Shown here: piece after piece, positions 5,514 through 13,095 of the stretch
Layout: every line of letters begins with the position of its first letter
How positions within the stretch are numbered: the stretch's first letter is position 1
Source: Lachnoclostridium sp. UBA933
Lineage (GTDB): Bacteria; Bacillota; Clostridia; Lachnospirales; Lachnospiraceae
Reading direction: 5' to 3'
Assembly: GCA_002293545.1 (NCBI GenBank)
Contig: DBDL01000035.1
Coordinates: 16,129 to 29,223 of the forward strand
DNA: 13,095 bases
Position numbers and translations under genes: made by a program
Notes under the pieces: generated by a model
What the model saw: only the letters and a program-made list of their open reading frames with translations
What the model was told of the DNA's origin: nothing
The model's database searches: none

Positions 5514-8500
5514 TTATACGATTTCATCTTTTACCATACTCTTTTTACGGGTCAATAAACCATAAATACACGGTACTACTACGAGTGTGAGAATCGTTCC
5601 GTAAATCAGTCCGCCGATTGTAACAATTGCCATCGGCTGCACCATATCACTTCCCATTCCCATACCAAATGCCATCGTGGACAATCCAAGAATCGTTGTC
5701 ATTGCGGTCATTAAAATCGGCCGCATTCTGACCTGACCCGCCAGAATCATTGCTTCGGTTCTCTCCATCCCCCCGCGTCTGAGCTGATTGATATAATCCA
5801 CCAATACAATACCGTTATTAACAATAATACCTGAGAGCATTACAAATCCTATCATGGCAATGACACTGATTTCTTTCCCGGCAATCATCAGCCCTAAGAA
5901 TCCTCCCGTAAAGGCAAGCGGCAGCGTAAATAATATGATGAACGGGGATAACAATGACTGGAACTGCGCTACCATAATCAAATACATAAACAGGATTCCC
6001 ACAACCAGCATAAGCATTACCTGTTCCATTGACTCATTGATACTGGCGTCTTCCCCTTCCATTATATACTCATAACCTTCCGGCGCCTGATATCCGTCTA
6101 ATGCTTCGTTTACCTCTTCGCTGACTAAACCGATATTATAATCATCTTCCAGCTCCGCCCGCACCCTCATAGTCCTTGACTGGTTATCTCTTGAAATTCC
6201 TTTGGGAGCTAAGGATACACTGAAATCTGCAATTTCAGATAATTTTACATTCTTCTTTTTTCCTTCTTTTGTCGTGTATTCGATATCCATATTGCGGATA
6301 TCTTTTCGTTCCAGGGTTTCATTTGCTTCATCTTTTACAAAAATATCATAGTCTTTCGTATCTGTTTCTATCGTCGTTGCCGCCGTGGCTTCGGCGGCTT
6401 TCAGACGAATCTGCTCAAACACCTGAGCTACCGTTAATTGATAACTCATCGCCTTTCCTTTGTTGATACTGATATGAAATTCCTGTGAATCTTCGTCCAA
6501 TCCGTTAGAAATTTCTTTCAGTCCTTTTATATGTTCGATTCTTTTTATGATATCATCGGTAATCTCCTGAAGCCGATCCAAATCTTTTCCCTTTACCTGA
6601 ATACTGATGCCGTTTCCTCCGAGCGCGCTCATATCCATGCCGGCAGTTTCAACAGTGACCTCTCCCGGAAACCCTTTCGTACGTTCTGTTATCATGTCTG
6701 CGAGTTCGTCGTTGGTCAGCGTCCGTTCTTCATTTAACATAATATACATGTCTACCGATTCACGGCTTCCTCCGCCGCCCATGCCGCCCATGTTCATCAT
6801 CATGTTGGCACCGCCGCTCATGGCTCCGATTGTCGTAATGTCCGGAATATCCTTAATGGCGTCCATAATTTTATCCGAAATCTCCGTTGCTTCTTCAAAG
6901 GTAGCCTCCTTTTCCGCCCGATATGTGACCGAAGCTTGTGTGCTTTCCATCTCCGGCATTAAGGAAGTTCCTTTTCGGGATGCAAGAAAAGCAGTCAGAA
7001 CCATAAGTCCCAGACTTACCAATACTACGATTATTTTGGCATGTAACAGCTTTTTCATGACAGCCGCATAGAACCGGTAAACGACACCTAAAAAAGTATC
7101 CTTTGTTTCCCTTGTTTTACGCAATGTACCTGCCGCCAATGCAGGAATCAGCGTCAATGCCACAACCAGACTCGCTATAAGCGAATATGCCAGTGTCAAA
7201 CCCAAATCCACAAAAAGCTGCCTTGTAAGTCCGTCGGTAAATATAATCGGGGCAAACACACAAATTGTTGTCAGCGTAGAGGCTGTAATAGCACCGGCAA
7301 CTCCCTTTGCCCCTTCTACGGCTGCTTTTTTTGCACTCACGCCTTCTTTTCTCAGACGATATATGTTCTCAATTACAACAATGGAATTATCTACCAGCAT
7401 CCCAACGCCAAGCGCCAAGCCGGAAAGGGAAATAATGTTTAATGTAACGCCGGTAAAATACATAAGTACGATGGTGCTTACCAGGCTGAACGGGATCGAA
7501 CAGGCAACAATCAATGTCGGACGCCAATCCCACAGGAATATGAGAAGGATGAAAATTGCCAGTATCCCGCCCATCAGAAGATTCTCAAATACAGAACCTA
7601 CAACCAAATCAATATACACACCCTGATCCATTAATGTCGTTATGTGCATCTCTTTATCGGCGGACTGCATTTCATCAAATTTTTCCAGGATACGATCCGA
7701 TACATCACCGGTTGAGTAACCGGACTGTTTTTCCATCGTCAGGGCAACTGCGGGTTTTCCGTCAATCTTTGCGTACACTTCCGCCGAATTGTCCGTTATT
7801 ATCACATCCGCTACATCTTTTAATTTGATCGGCTTCAAGCCGTCGATATCATAATCCATGATGACAAGGTCTTTAAACCCTTTGGCATTGGGAATGTCAT
7901 CACCTACCCGGACAAGATAATCCACGTCATCTTCCGTTATATAACCGGCAGGCATTTCAAAGTTTTCTGCCATCAGAATACCTTTTACCATCTCCGTTGT
8001 CAGCACTTTATTCAAATCCGAACTTTTCTTGGTTTCCTTCTTTGTATCGTCAAACTGCTTCTTCGCATCATCCAGCTTGCTTTTTCCGCTGCTTAAATTT
8101 GCCTGTGCCACGCTCAATTGAATCGAAGCCAATATTTTTTGCTCGCTCAATTGTTTGATTGCCTTATCGGTCGTAATCTCACCGTTCTTTAATTTTTGTC
8201 TTGCGGTACGCAGCTTCTTCAGACCGTCTGCAATTTGCTTCTTTGCCTTTGTGATTGCCGGCTTGGAAGCGATCAATTCTGCCTCCTGTTTATTTAAGTC
8301 TACAAGTGTAGACTCCAGTTTGTCGACCCCTCCGCTTACTTCATTCAGTTTTTTATCAATATCATCCCTTGTCATATTTTGTGACTTCAGCTCTTCATCA
8401 ATTTGAGCCAGCTGCCTTTCAACGAGCTGCAAGGCGGATTTTAAAGCTGCTTTCGCCGCCTGATTATCCGTCAATGCAATTTGCTCATAGAGCATTGTAC

Positions 8501-9467
8501 GCTGCTCCGACAGTTTTTTAAGTCCGGTTTGAATTTTATTTAATTCTTCTTCGGCTTTCTTCAAGGAACTCAAATTTTCCTGCAGCTTATCTTTTGCCTT
8601 TTTGATTTCGGACAGTCCGTCATTTAATTTCTTTTCCTGTGCTAACAGCTCGGTACGCTGGGATTTTACTTGGGTAATTTGACGGTCCACCTCTTTTAAG
8701 CCGTCGGAAATCTGCGATGAAGCCTTGCTTAATTTATTCTCACCGTCTGCCATCTTCTTTGCCGCGTCGCCTTGCCTGTCTTCTAACGTTCGCTCACCAT
8801 CTTCTATTTTATGAACGCCCTCGTCTATTTTTTTCTCGGCATCGGAAAGCTGGGCATTGATTGCCCTCCTAACTTCCCTGTTCATCTGCTTAACCTTTTC
8901 TTCGCGAATGATGACCTCTATTTTTTCCTCGATTTCACCGGCTGCCGATACCGAAGCCACGCCCTCCACACTTTCCAAATCCGGGATTACTTCCTGATTC
9001 ACCAAATCGGTAACTTCCAGACTGCTTTTATCGTCATAATCAATACCTGCCACCATAATCGGCAGCATTTCCGGATTCATCTTCATAATAATCGGATTCC
9101 CTATGGTATCCTCCCATATAGCCGATATGGTATCCAGGCTTTCCCTCATTTCAATCATGGCAGAATCCATATTAACCGCCTGCTCAAATTCTAACATAAC
9201 CATTGATACGTTATCTCTTGAATTAGAAGAAATTGTTTTTATATTACTAATACTTGCCATTGCCTGTTCAACAGGCTTTGTTACCGATGTTTCCACTTCT
9301 TCCGGGCTTGCCCCGACATAGGAGGTCATAACGATCGCATACGGCAATTCCATTTTCGGCAATAAGTCCGTATTCATATCCCGAAATGATAATCCTCCTA
9401 ACACAAGGACAAGTGCCACTACTACCAGCACGGTAAACGGTTTCCTAACACTTAATTTTGACAGCAT
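5514..9467 (-). CDS. RND-family efflux permease with large coiled-coil insertion
   Basis: About 1317 residues. The N-terminal helix (LSVRKPFTVLVVVALVLVLGG) and the porter-domain start (LPKMELPYAIVMTSYVGASPEEVE) identify an AcrB-type pump. A helix cluster (about 623-780) contains GVGMLVDNSIVVIENIYR with a single proton-relay aspartate (D693), where AcrB has two. The C-terminal half repeats the fold and has IIVNNGIVLVDYI in the matching helix, with Asn where AcrB has Lys. Between about residues 205 and 495 lies a charged, heptad-like coiled coil with recurring D-G-x-x-x-L units, absent from Gram-negative pumps and making the protein about 250-300 residues longer than SwrC-type pumps. No membrane-fusion or outer-membrane partner is nearby. 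The ATG at 9467 has GGGG six bases upstream. A longer frame to 9563 is rejected because that ATG overlaps the -10 box. The substrate is unknown. Confidence 0.9.
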   Translation of the reverse strand: MLSKLSVRKPFTVLVVVALVLVLGGLSFRDMNTDLLPKMELPYAIVMTSYVGASPEEVETSVTKPVEQAMASISNIKTISSNSRDNVSMVMLEFEQAVNMDSAMIEMRESLDTISAIWEDTIGNPIIMKMNPEMLPIMVAGIDYDDKSSLEVTDLVNQEVIPDLESVEGVASVSAAGEIEEKIEVIIREEKVKQMNREVRRAINAQLSDAEKKIDEGVHKIEDGERTLEDRQGDAAKKMADGENKLSKASSQISDGLKEVDRQITQVKSQRTELLAQEKKLNDGLSEIKKAKDKLQENLSSLKKAEEELNKIQTGLKKLSEQRTMLYEQIALTDNQAAKAALKSALQLVERQLAQIDEELKSQNMTRDDIDKKLNEVSGGVDKLESTLVDLNKQEAELIASKPAITKAKKQIADGLKKLRTARQKLKNGEITTDKAIKQLSEQKILASIQLSVAQANLSSGKSKLDDAKKQFDDTKKETKKSSDLNKVLTTEMVKGILMAENFEMPAGYITEDDVDYLVRVGDDIPNAKGFKDLVIMDYDIDGLKPIKLKDVADVIITDNSAEVYAKIDGKPAVALTMEKQSGYSTGDVSDRILEKFDEMQSADKEMHITTLMDQGVYIDLVVGSVFENLLMGGILAIFILLIFLWDWRPTLIVACSIPFSLVSTIVLMYFTGVTLNIISLSGLALGVGMLVDNSIVVIENIYRLRKEGVSAKKAAVEGAKGVAGAITASTLTTICVFAPIIFTDGLTRQLFVDLGLTLAYSLIASLVVALTLIPALAAGTLRKTRETKDTFLGVVYRFYAAVMKKLLHAKIIVVLVSLGLMVLTAFLASRKGTSLMPEMESTQASVTYRAEKEATFEEATEISDKIMDAIKDIPDITTIGAMSGGANMMMNMGGMGGGGSRESVDMYIMLNEERTLTNDELADMITERTKGFPGEVTVETAGMDMSALGGNGISIQVKGKDLDRLQEITDDIIKRIEHIKGLKEISNGLDEDSQEFHISINKGKAMSYQLTVAQVFEQIRLKAAEATAATTIETDTKDYDIFVKDEANETLERKDIRNMDIEYTTKEGKKKNVKLSEIADFSVSLAPKGISRDNQSRTMRVRAELEDDYNIGLVSEEVNEALDGYQAPEGYEYIMEGEDASINESMEQVMLMLVVGILFMYLIMVAQFQSLLSPFIILFTLPLAFTGGFLGLMIAGKEISVIAMIGFVMLSGIIVNNGIVLVDYINQLRRGGMERTEAMILAGQVRMRPILMTAMTTILGLSTMAFGMGMGSDMVQPMAIVTIGGLIYGTILTLVVVPCIYGLLTRKKSMVKDEIV

Positions 9468-9561
9468 ATGATACCCCATTCTTTCGCATGTTTTTTGCGC
9501 ATGATTCTGCTTTCCTATATACAAGCATTGATACGGCTTCTCAAAATAAACCGCATCTTTC

Positions 9562-9589
9562 ATTATATCACTTGTTTGTATTATGTCAA
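9562..9589 (-). promoter_or_regulatory. Extended -10 sigma-A promoter of the RND-murI-M23 unit
   Basis: On the minus strand there is a perfect TTGACA (9589-9584), a 16-base spacer and a perfect TATAAT (9567-9562) preceded by TGA, an extended -10. The predicted start is near 9555, giving a leader of about 88 bases before ATG 9467. The ATG at 9563 shares bases with the -10 box. The promoter begins 12 bases after the rny terminator hairpin. Confidence 0.9.
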
Positions 9590-9600
9590 TAGTACAGTAT

Positions 9601-9654
9601 AAAAAAGAACCTCATTTTTATTCCCTGCCCGGAAAATAAAATGAAGTCCTTTTT
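9601..9654 (-). terminator. Intrinsic terminator of rny
   Basis: On the minus strand a long AT-rich hairpin (arm 9654-9631, loop 9630-9625, arm 9624-9601) has a few mismatches or a one-base slip and closes with G-C pairs at the loop. The distal arm ends in TTCTTTTTT. It begins 12 bases after the rny stop codon and separates rny from the RND promoter. Confidence 0.85.
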
Positions 9655-9665
9655 AAGCCAATTTG

Positions 9666-11231
9666 TTATTTTGCATAATCCGTGACTCTGGATTCACGAA
9701 TTACATTTACTTTTATCTGTCCCGGATATTGCAGTTCCGCTTCGATTTGTTTCGACAAATCTCTTGCCAGCAATACCATTTCATCATCATTTACCTGTTC
9801 CGGAACAACCAACACTCTTACTTCTCTACCTGCCTGAATAGCAAAGGATTTATCAACACCTTTTATACTATTCGAAATATCTTCTAATTGTTTTAACCTG
9901 TTCGTATAAGTTTCTAACGTTTCTCTCCGTGCTCCCGGACGCGCCGCTGATATAGCGTCTGCCGCCTGTACAAGACAGGCAATCATACTTCCGGGTTCAA
10001 TATCACCGTGGTGAGCCTCCACCGCATTAATAACAAGTGCTGATTCCTTAAACTTCCTGCACAAATCAACACCCAACTGAATATGGGATCCTTCCATATC
10101 ATGATCAACGGATTTCCCAATATCATGAAGTAATCCTGCTCTTTTCGCCATACGCACATCGGTGCCTAATTCCCCGGCAAGTAAACCGGACAAATGTGCC
10201 ACTTCAATGGAATGCCTTAATGCATTCTGTCCATAACTTGTTCTGAATTTCATTTTACCTAACAAACGAATCAGTTCGATATGGATGCCGTGTACGCCTA
10301 CTTCTAATGCTGCCGCCTCTCCTTCTTCACGAATCATTACTTCTACTTCTTTTCTTGCTTTTTCAACCATCTCTTCTATTCTTGCAGGATGAATCCTGCC
10401 GTCAACGATTAATTTTTCCAAAGCAATACGTGCTATTTCTCTGCGAACCGGATCGAATCCAGAAAGAATAACTGCTTCTGGTGTATCATCAATAATCAAA
10501 TCTACACCGGTAAGGTTTTCAAGTGAGCGGATATTCCGCCCCTCTCTGCCGATAATACGACCTTTCATTTCATCATTAGGCAATGGTACAACCGAAATCG
10601 TTGTTTCTGTTACATGATCGGCAGCACATTTTTGAATGGCGGTTACAATGATTTCTTTTGCTTTTTTATCCGCTTCATCTTTTGCCCGCTGTTCCATCTC
10701 TTTAATGATTACTGCTGTTTCATGCTTCACATCGCCTTCTACCAATTTTAAAAGATAATCCTTTGCTTGTTCGGAGGTGAGACCGGAAATTTTCTCTAAT
10801 TCTTGTAAGTGGCTTTGACGAAGCTTTTTTACATCTGCTCTTTCCCTTTCAAAATCAGCTTCTCTTACGACAAATTTAGATTCCCTTTTCTCGAGTGCGT
10901 CCAACTTTTTATCCAAAGTTTCTTCTTTGCCCAACACTCTTTTCTCATAGCGTTGAATTTCATTTCTGCGTTCTTTGACCTCTTTTTCCAACTCATTCCT
11001 GGCTTTCAAGTTGTCTTCTTTTGCTTCAAGAAGAGCTTCTCTTTTTTTCGTTTCCGCAGTCTTTAATGCTTCATCGATAATCTCTCTCGCTTTTTCTTCC
11101 GCACTTCCTACCTTAGCTTCTCTGATACGGATATGATAGGAAATCGCCGATTTCCAAGCAATATAAGCTACTAGCGCCAACAGGATGAGTACTACAACGA
11201 TGCCAATTATCATGAACTTGAACTCTGGCAC
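9666..11231 (-). CDS. rny: Ribonuclease Y
   Basis: This 521-residue membrane-anchored endoribonuclease is central to mRNA decay in Firmicutes. Domains in order: one N-terminal helix (about 6-26), a long charged coiled coil (about 40-200), a KH RNA-binding domain with [10 protein letters not shown] (225-234), and an HD domain with LRHSIEVAH (339-347) and the metal-binding LLHDIGK (H369, D370) followed by DHDMEGSH. Length and order match Bacillus RNase Y. The start is a GTG at 11231 with a perfect AAGGAGG seven bases upstream. A promoter at 11285-11313 and a terminator at 9601-9654 make it a stand-alone unit. The gene is conserved; the DNA upstream of it is accessory. Confidence 0.98.
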   Translation of the reverse strand: MPEFKFMIIGIVVVLILLALVAYIAWKSAISYHIRIREAKVGSAEEKAREIIDEALKTAETKKREALLEAKEDNLKARNELEKEVKERRNEIQRYEKRVLGKEETLDKKLDALEKRESKFVVREADFERERADVKKLRQSHLQELEKISGLTSEQAKDYLLKLVEGDVKHETAVIIKEMEQRAKDEADKKAKEIIVTAIQKCAADHVTETTISVVPLPNDEMKGRIIGREGRNIRSLENLTGVDLIIDDTPEAVILSGFDPVRREIARIALEKLIVDGRIHPARIEEMVEKARKEVEVMIREEGEAAALEVGVHGIHIELIRLLGKMKFRTSYGQNALRHSIEVAHLSGLLAGELGTDVRMAKRAGLLHDIGKSVDHDMEGSHIQLGVDLCRKFKESALVINAVEAHHGDIEPGSMIACLVQAADAISAARPGARRETLETYTNRLKQLEDISNSIKGVDKSFAIQAGREVRVLVVPEQVNDDEMVLLARDLSKQIEAELQYPGQIKVNVIRESRVTDYAK

Positions 11232-11284
11232 AGGAGCACCTCCTTAAATATTAAATTTTCATTGTACAAAAATACAACATATCA

Positions 11285-11313
11285 ATTCTACACTTAATCA
11301 TAGCTTTTGTCAA
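11285..11313 (-). promoter_or_regulatory. Sigma-A promoter of rny
   Basis: On the minus strand TTGACA (11313-11308) is followed by a 17-base spacer and TAGAAT (11290-11285). The expected start is near 11278, leaving a leader of about 47 bases. Spacing and -10 sequence match the PepSY promoter at 1272-1300. Confidence 0.88.
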
Positions 11314-11351
11314 GTAACTATCTGATTTCATTTTTGACCACATTTCTGACC

Positions 11352-11528
11352 TTATTCGGAAAGTTCAGTGCGCCCCTTAATCCTCATGTATTGAAATTTC
11401 AATGCCACACCCTGTCCATAGCTTACGGTTCTGACCGATACGGTGTTTTCCGAACTCTCCCGTCCGACCGTCGTTCCGGGACCCAGGGATTGGTATCGTG
11501 AGGGGTCTGCCGGATTCAGTGCCTGTTT
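11352..11528 (-). other. GC-richer island, possible gene remnant or structured RNA; rest of the gap empty
   Basis: Within the 438 bases between rny and the lipoprotein gene, about 11350-11520 is clearly GC-richer than its flanks. On the minus strand a frame of 58 sense codons ends at TAA 11352-11354 and has no usable start. Its end reads SVRTVSYGQGVALKFQYM and RIKGRTELSE, which looks protein-like, suggesting the tail of a lost gene. A competing reading is structure: TTCGGAAA (11356-11363) has its complement TTTCCGAA about 95 bases downstream, and the CCGTCGTTCCGGG area can fold on itself. I recognise neither a protein nor an RNA family. The remaining 11529-11669 is AT-rich, and I see no gene, promoter or terminator in it. 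Confidence 0.35.
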
Positions 11529-11669
11529 TTATAAAAATTGAATTGCAACAGATATAAATAAAGAACGTTGCTTTAAAAAGTTGTAATTGGAATTAATAAG
11601 GAACAAGATGTATATCCAAGAAATGCAATTGGACATACACGGCTTTTAAATTATCCTCGCGAATCCTTT

Positions 11670-12380
11670 TTATCTTTTTATGATGAAAACTGCCTCAGCA
11701 TTTTTAGTATTATCTTGCAAGTATATCTCAACTTGATCTCCTTTGCGCAGATTGCTCCATCCTATCCCTTTTACAGTATCAAATATATATGAATAACTAA
11801 TATCTATTTTATCATTACTTGTATCTATCACACATGTTCGATTTTTATTTTTATTATATATCTCTATAATTTTACCTGAAATAGATTTTTTTTCTTTATT
11901 ATTATGATATTGTCCTAAAATAATGTTACCAACCACGTTATCAAAAGCTATCGCTTCCTTATATCCCACTTCTTTAACATGCTCGTTAATCATAATAAAC
12001 ATAGCTCCATCAAAATTGACTTCAATGGTATTATTTCCATCAACTTGGAATACAAGTAAATAGGACATTCCCCCAAAGTACAAATCTGGATTCTTTCTTG
12101 TCTTAATCGTATGAATAGCTTCAAAATAATCCACAAGTATTTTAATATTTTCCGAATCAGTTATTTCAAGATTTTTAAAAGGTCCTTGTGGTATAGGTAG
12201 GGTGCTAATACTTATTTTAGTTATCTTATCCTCAAATATAGTATTTAATGCCTCGTCAACTTCTTTATATTCTCTATAACATCCCGAAAACAATACTATC
12301 ATAGCCAAACAAAAGATGAATCTTGACGGATACTTAAGCAATTTTCTTTTTAACCAAAGTCCCTTGCTGTTAATGACCAT
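11670..12380 (-). CDS. Lipoprotein, probable immunity partner of the Rhs toxin
   Basis: This 236-residue protein has a basic N-terminus, a hydrophobic segment (about 20-32) and a lipobox-like FSGC that would make C34 the lipidated residue, placing it on the outer face of the membrane. The mature part appears to have two parts: about 50-150, with alternating beta-like stretches (YLLVFQVDGNNTIEVNFDG), and about 165-236, a small beta-rich region (GKIIEIYNKNKNRTCVID, GDQVEIYLQD) that may be an OB-like barrel. I do not recognise either family. The gene overlaps the Rhs coding end by 31 bases, has GGAGG and GAGGG before its ATG, and is very AT-rich. Its place directly after a polymorphic toxin tail is where an immunity gene is expected; that role is inferred from position. 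Confidence 0.75.
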   Translation of the reverse strand: MVINSKGLWLKRKLLKYPSRFIFCLAMIVLFSGCYREYKEVDEALNTIFEDKITKISISTLPIPQGPFKNLEITDSENIKILVDYFEAIHTIKTRKNPDLYFGGMSYLLVFQVDGNNTIEVNFDGAMFIMINEHVKEVGYKEAIAFDNVVGNIILGQYHNNKEKKSISGKIIEIYNKNKNRTCVIDTSNDKIDISYSYIFDTVKGIGWSNLRKGDQVEIYLQDNTKNAEAVFIIKR

Positions 12381-13095
12381 TTTCCCTCTGCACCTCCATT
12401 TTTACCAAAGACATGTTTTTTGAAATCATCAAATTTTACCCTTTTAGTATTTCCTTTATTTACGGGCAATGGATCATTAATGTGTATATATCTTTCTCCA
12501 TTAAGATACTCATATCCACGGATTACCACAGCATGACCTCCTCCTCTTGCCCAATTTATTATGGCCAAGATTGGACTTCTTTTATTAATTTGCTTCATTA
12601 CTGTGTTCCAATTAGCTGACCAAGGCCAAATAGTTGATTTCATCTTATTCTTATGTGCTCCCAAAAAAAATTGAAGCATATTAATATCTGTATTCTTTGC
12701 ATTACCGATACAGTTTTTGTGTAGTTGTTTTTGGCTTACCTTTCTCCCTTTTTTATATTTAAGAATCATCTGTAAAGAAGCCACTCCACACCACCTAGTT
12801 CGCTTCTGCCCGAACAACTTAACCCCTAACAACTTCTTTTTATTGGGATGAACATAGTCAGGTGATGGTGCAGGTTGAGGTGGTGCGGGCGTTGTACGTG
12901 CCCTAGGTGGTGGTTGTAATGGCATTGGAATATGTCCACTTGGGTCTGAATAATTAATCGGATTTCCTGCGGTAAAACTCCGCAAATTCCACTTCCCCGG
13001 TTCATTCTGCTCTCCCCGGTAACTATCCTGTGTCAAGAACACGCCATCTTCGGGACGATATATCCTCGCATTCATATAATACTGCTGAGAAACCC
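12350..13095 (-). CDS. Rhs-repeat polymorphic toxin, C-terminal end with papain-like cysteine protease domain
   Basis: The frame runs off the right edge; the ATG at 13075 is an internal methionine, because the frame continues upstream as VSQQYY and then ARIYRPEDGVF. This is the conserved end of an Rhs core (usually YYLRARYYDPETGRF), and it closes with NPINYSDPSGH. A proline-rich linker follows (PMPLQPPPRARTTPAPPQ), then a domain of about 165 residues with a papain-like set, counted from M13075: Q90, C96 in RWCGVAS six residues later, H181 in GGGHAVVIRGYE, and N200/D201 in HINDP. This matches C39/C70-like cysteine proteases. The Rhs shell is thought to encase and deliver the C-terminal toxin; the target is unknown. 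The lipoprotein gene overlaps its stop. DNA of the toxin part is AT-richer than the Rhs core, as expected for a swapped cassette. Confidence 0.88.
   Translation of the reverse strand, partial: VSQQYYMNARIYRPEDGVFLTQDSYRGEQNEPGKWNLRSFTAGNPINYSDPSGHIPMPLQPPPRARTTPAPPQPAPSPDYVHPNKKKLLGVKLFGQKRTRWCGVASLQMILKYKKGRKVSQKQLHKNCIGNAKNTDINMLQFFLGAHKNKMKSTIWPWSANWNTVMKQINKRSPILAIINWARGGGHAVVIRGYEYLNGERYIHINDPLPVNKGNTKRVKFDDFKKHVFGKNGGAEGKWSLTARDFG

Noticed and set aside
8301..8310. Perfect KACANNTGTA match (TACAAGTGTA, within a larger palindrome)
   Set aside because: It lies deep inside the RND coding region and encodes an ordinary Ser-Thr-Leu-Val stretch. About one such match per window is expected by chance.
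11307..11501. 64-codon plus-strand frame over the GC-rich island
   Set aside because: It starts inside the rny -35 region, lacks a ribosome binding site and has a composition typical of a chance frame.
11609..11653. Tiny plus-strand frame after an AAGGA sequence
   Set aside because: Only about a dozen codons with no conserved feature visible.

Overview
The window looks like a chromosomal segment of a low-to-moderate GC, Gram-positive Clostridia genome, most likely Lachnospiraceae or a near relative. This rests on the gene content (RNase Y, a BlaI/BlaR-type pair, a Gram-positive RND pump with a built-in coiled coil), on strong purine-rich ribosome binding sites, on near-consensus sigma-A promoters, and on TTG and GTG starts. 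No rRNA, tRNA, CRISPR array or transposase was seen.

Layout, left to right. (a) 1-1129, minus strand: the start of an unrecognised two-helix membrane protein that runs off the left edge, preceded by a HAD phosphatase/phosphomutase gene with a consensus promoter. (b) 1213-3701, plus strand: a compact signalling locus. A secreted protein with two PepSY domains is followed by a BlaI/MecI-family repressor and an M56 (BlaR1-type) membrane metalloprotease. The outer domain of the protease is a third PepSY domain instead of a penicillin-binding domain. A cop-box-like operator sits at the predicted transcription start of the first gene. (c) 3736-9589, minus strand: a probable operon transcribed as RND efflux pump, glutamate racemase (murI), M23 peptidase. 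The murI/M23 junction and the M23 3' end both carry unusual overlapping RNA hairpins. (d) 9601-11313, minus strand: RNase Y (rny) with its own promoter and terminator. (e) 11352-13095, minus strand: an accessory module. The C-terminal end of an Rhs-repeat polymorphic toxin carries a papain-like cysteine protease domain and overlaps a small lipoprotein gene that is probably the immunity protein. A 177-base GC-richer piece of unclear identity lies between this module and rny.

How the parts work together. The best candidate for an undescribed system is region (b), a PepSY-sensing variant of the BlaI/BlaR circuit. In the model, the secreted double-PepSY protein and the PepSY tail of the protease compete for, or form, the signal. 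The protease inactivates BlaI, and BlaI represses the promoter through the operator. The second candidate is region (e), an Rhs cysteine-protease toxin with an extracytoplasmic lipoprotein partner. Region (c) is mainly cell-envelope biology: export, D-glutamate supply for peptidoglycan, and peptidoglycan or cell-wall turnover.
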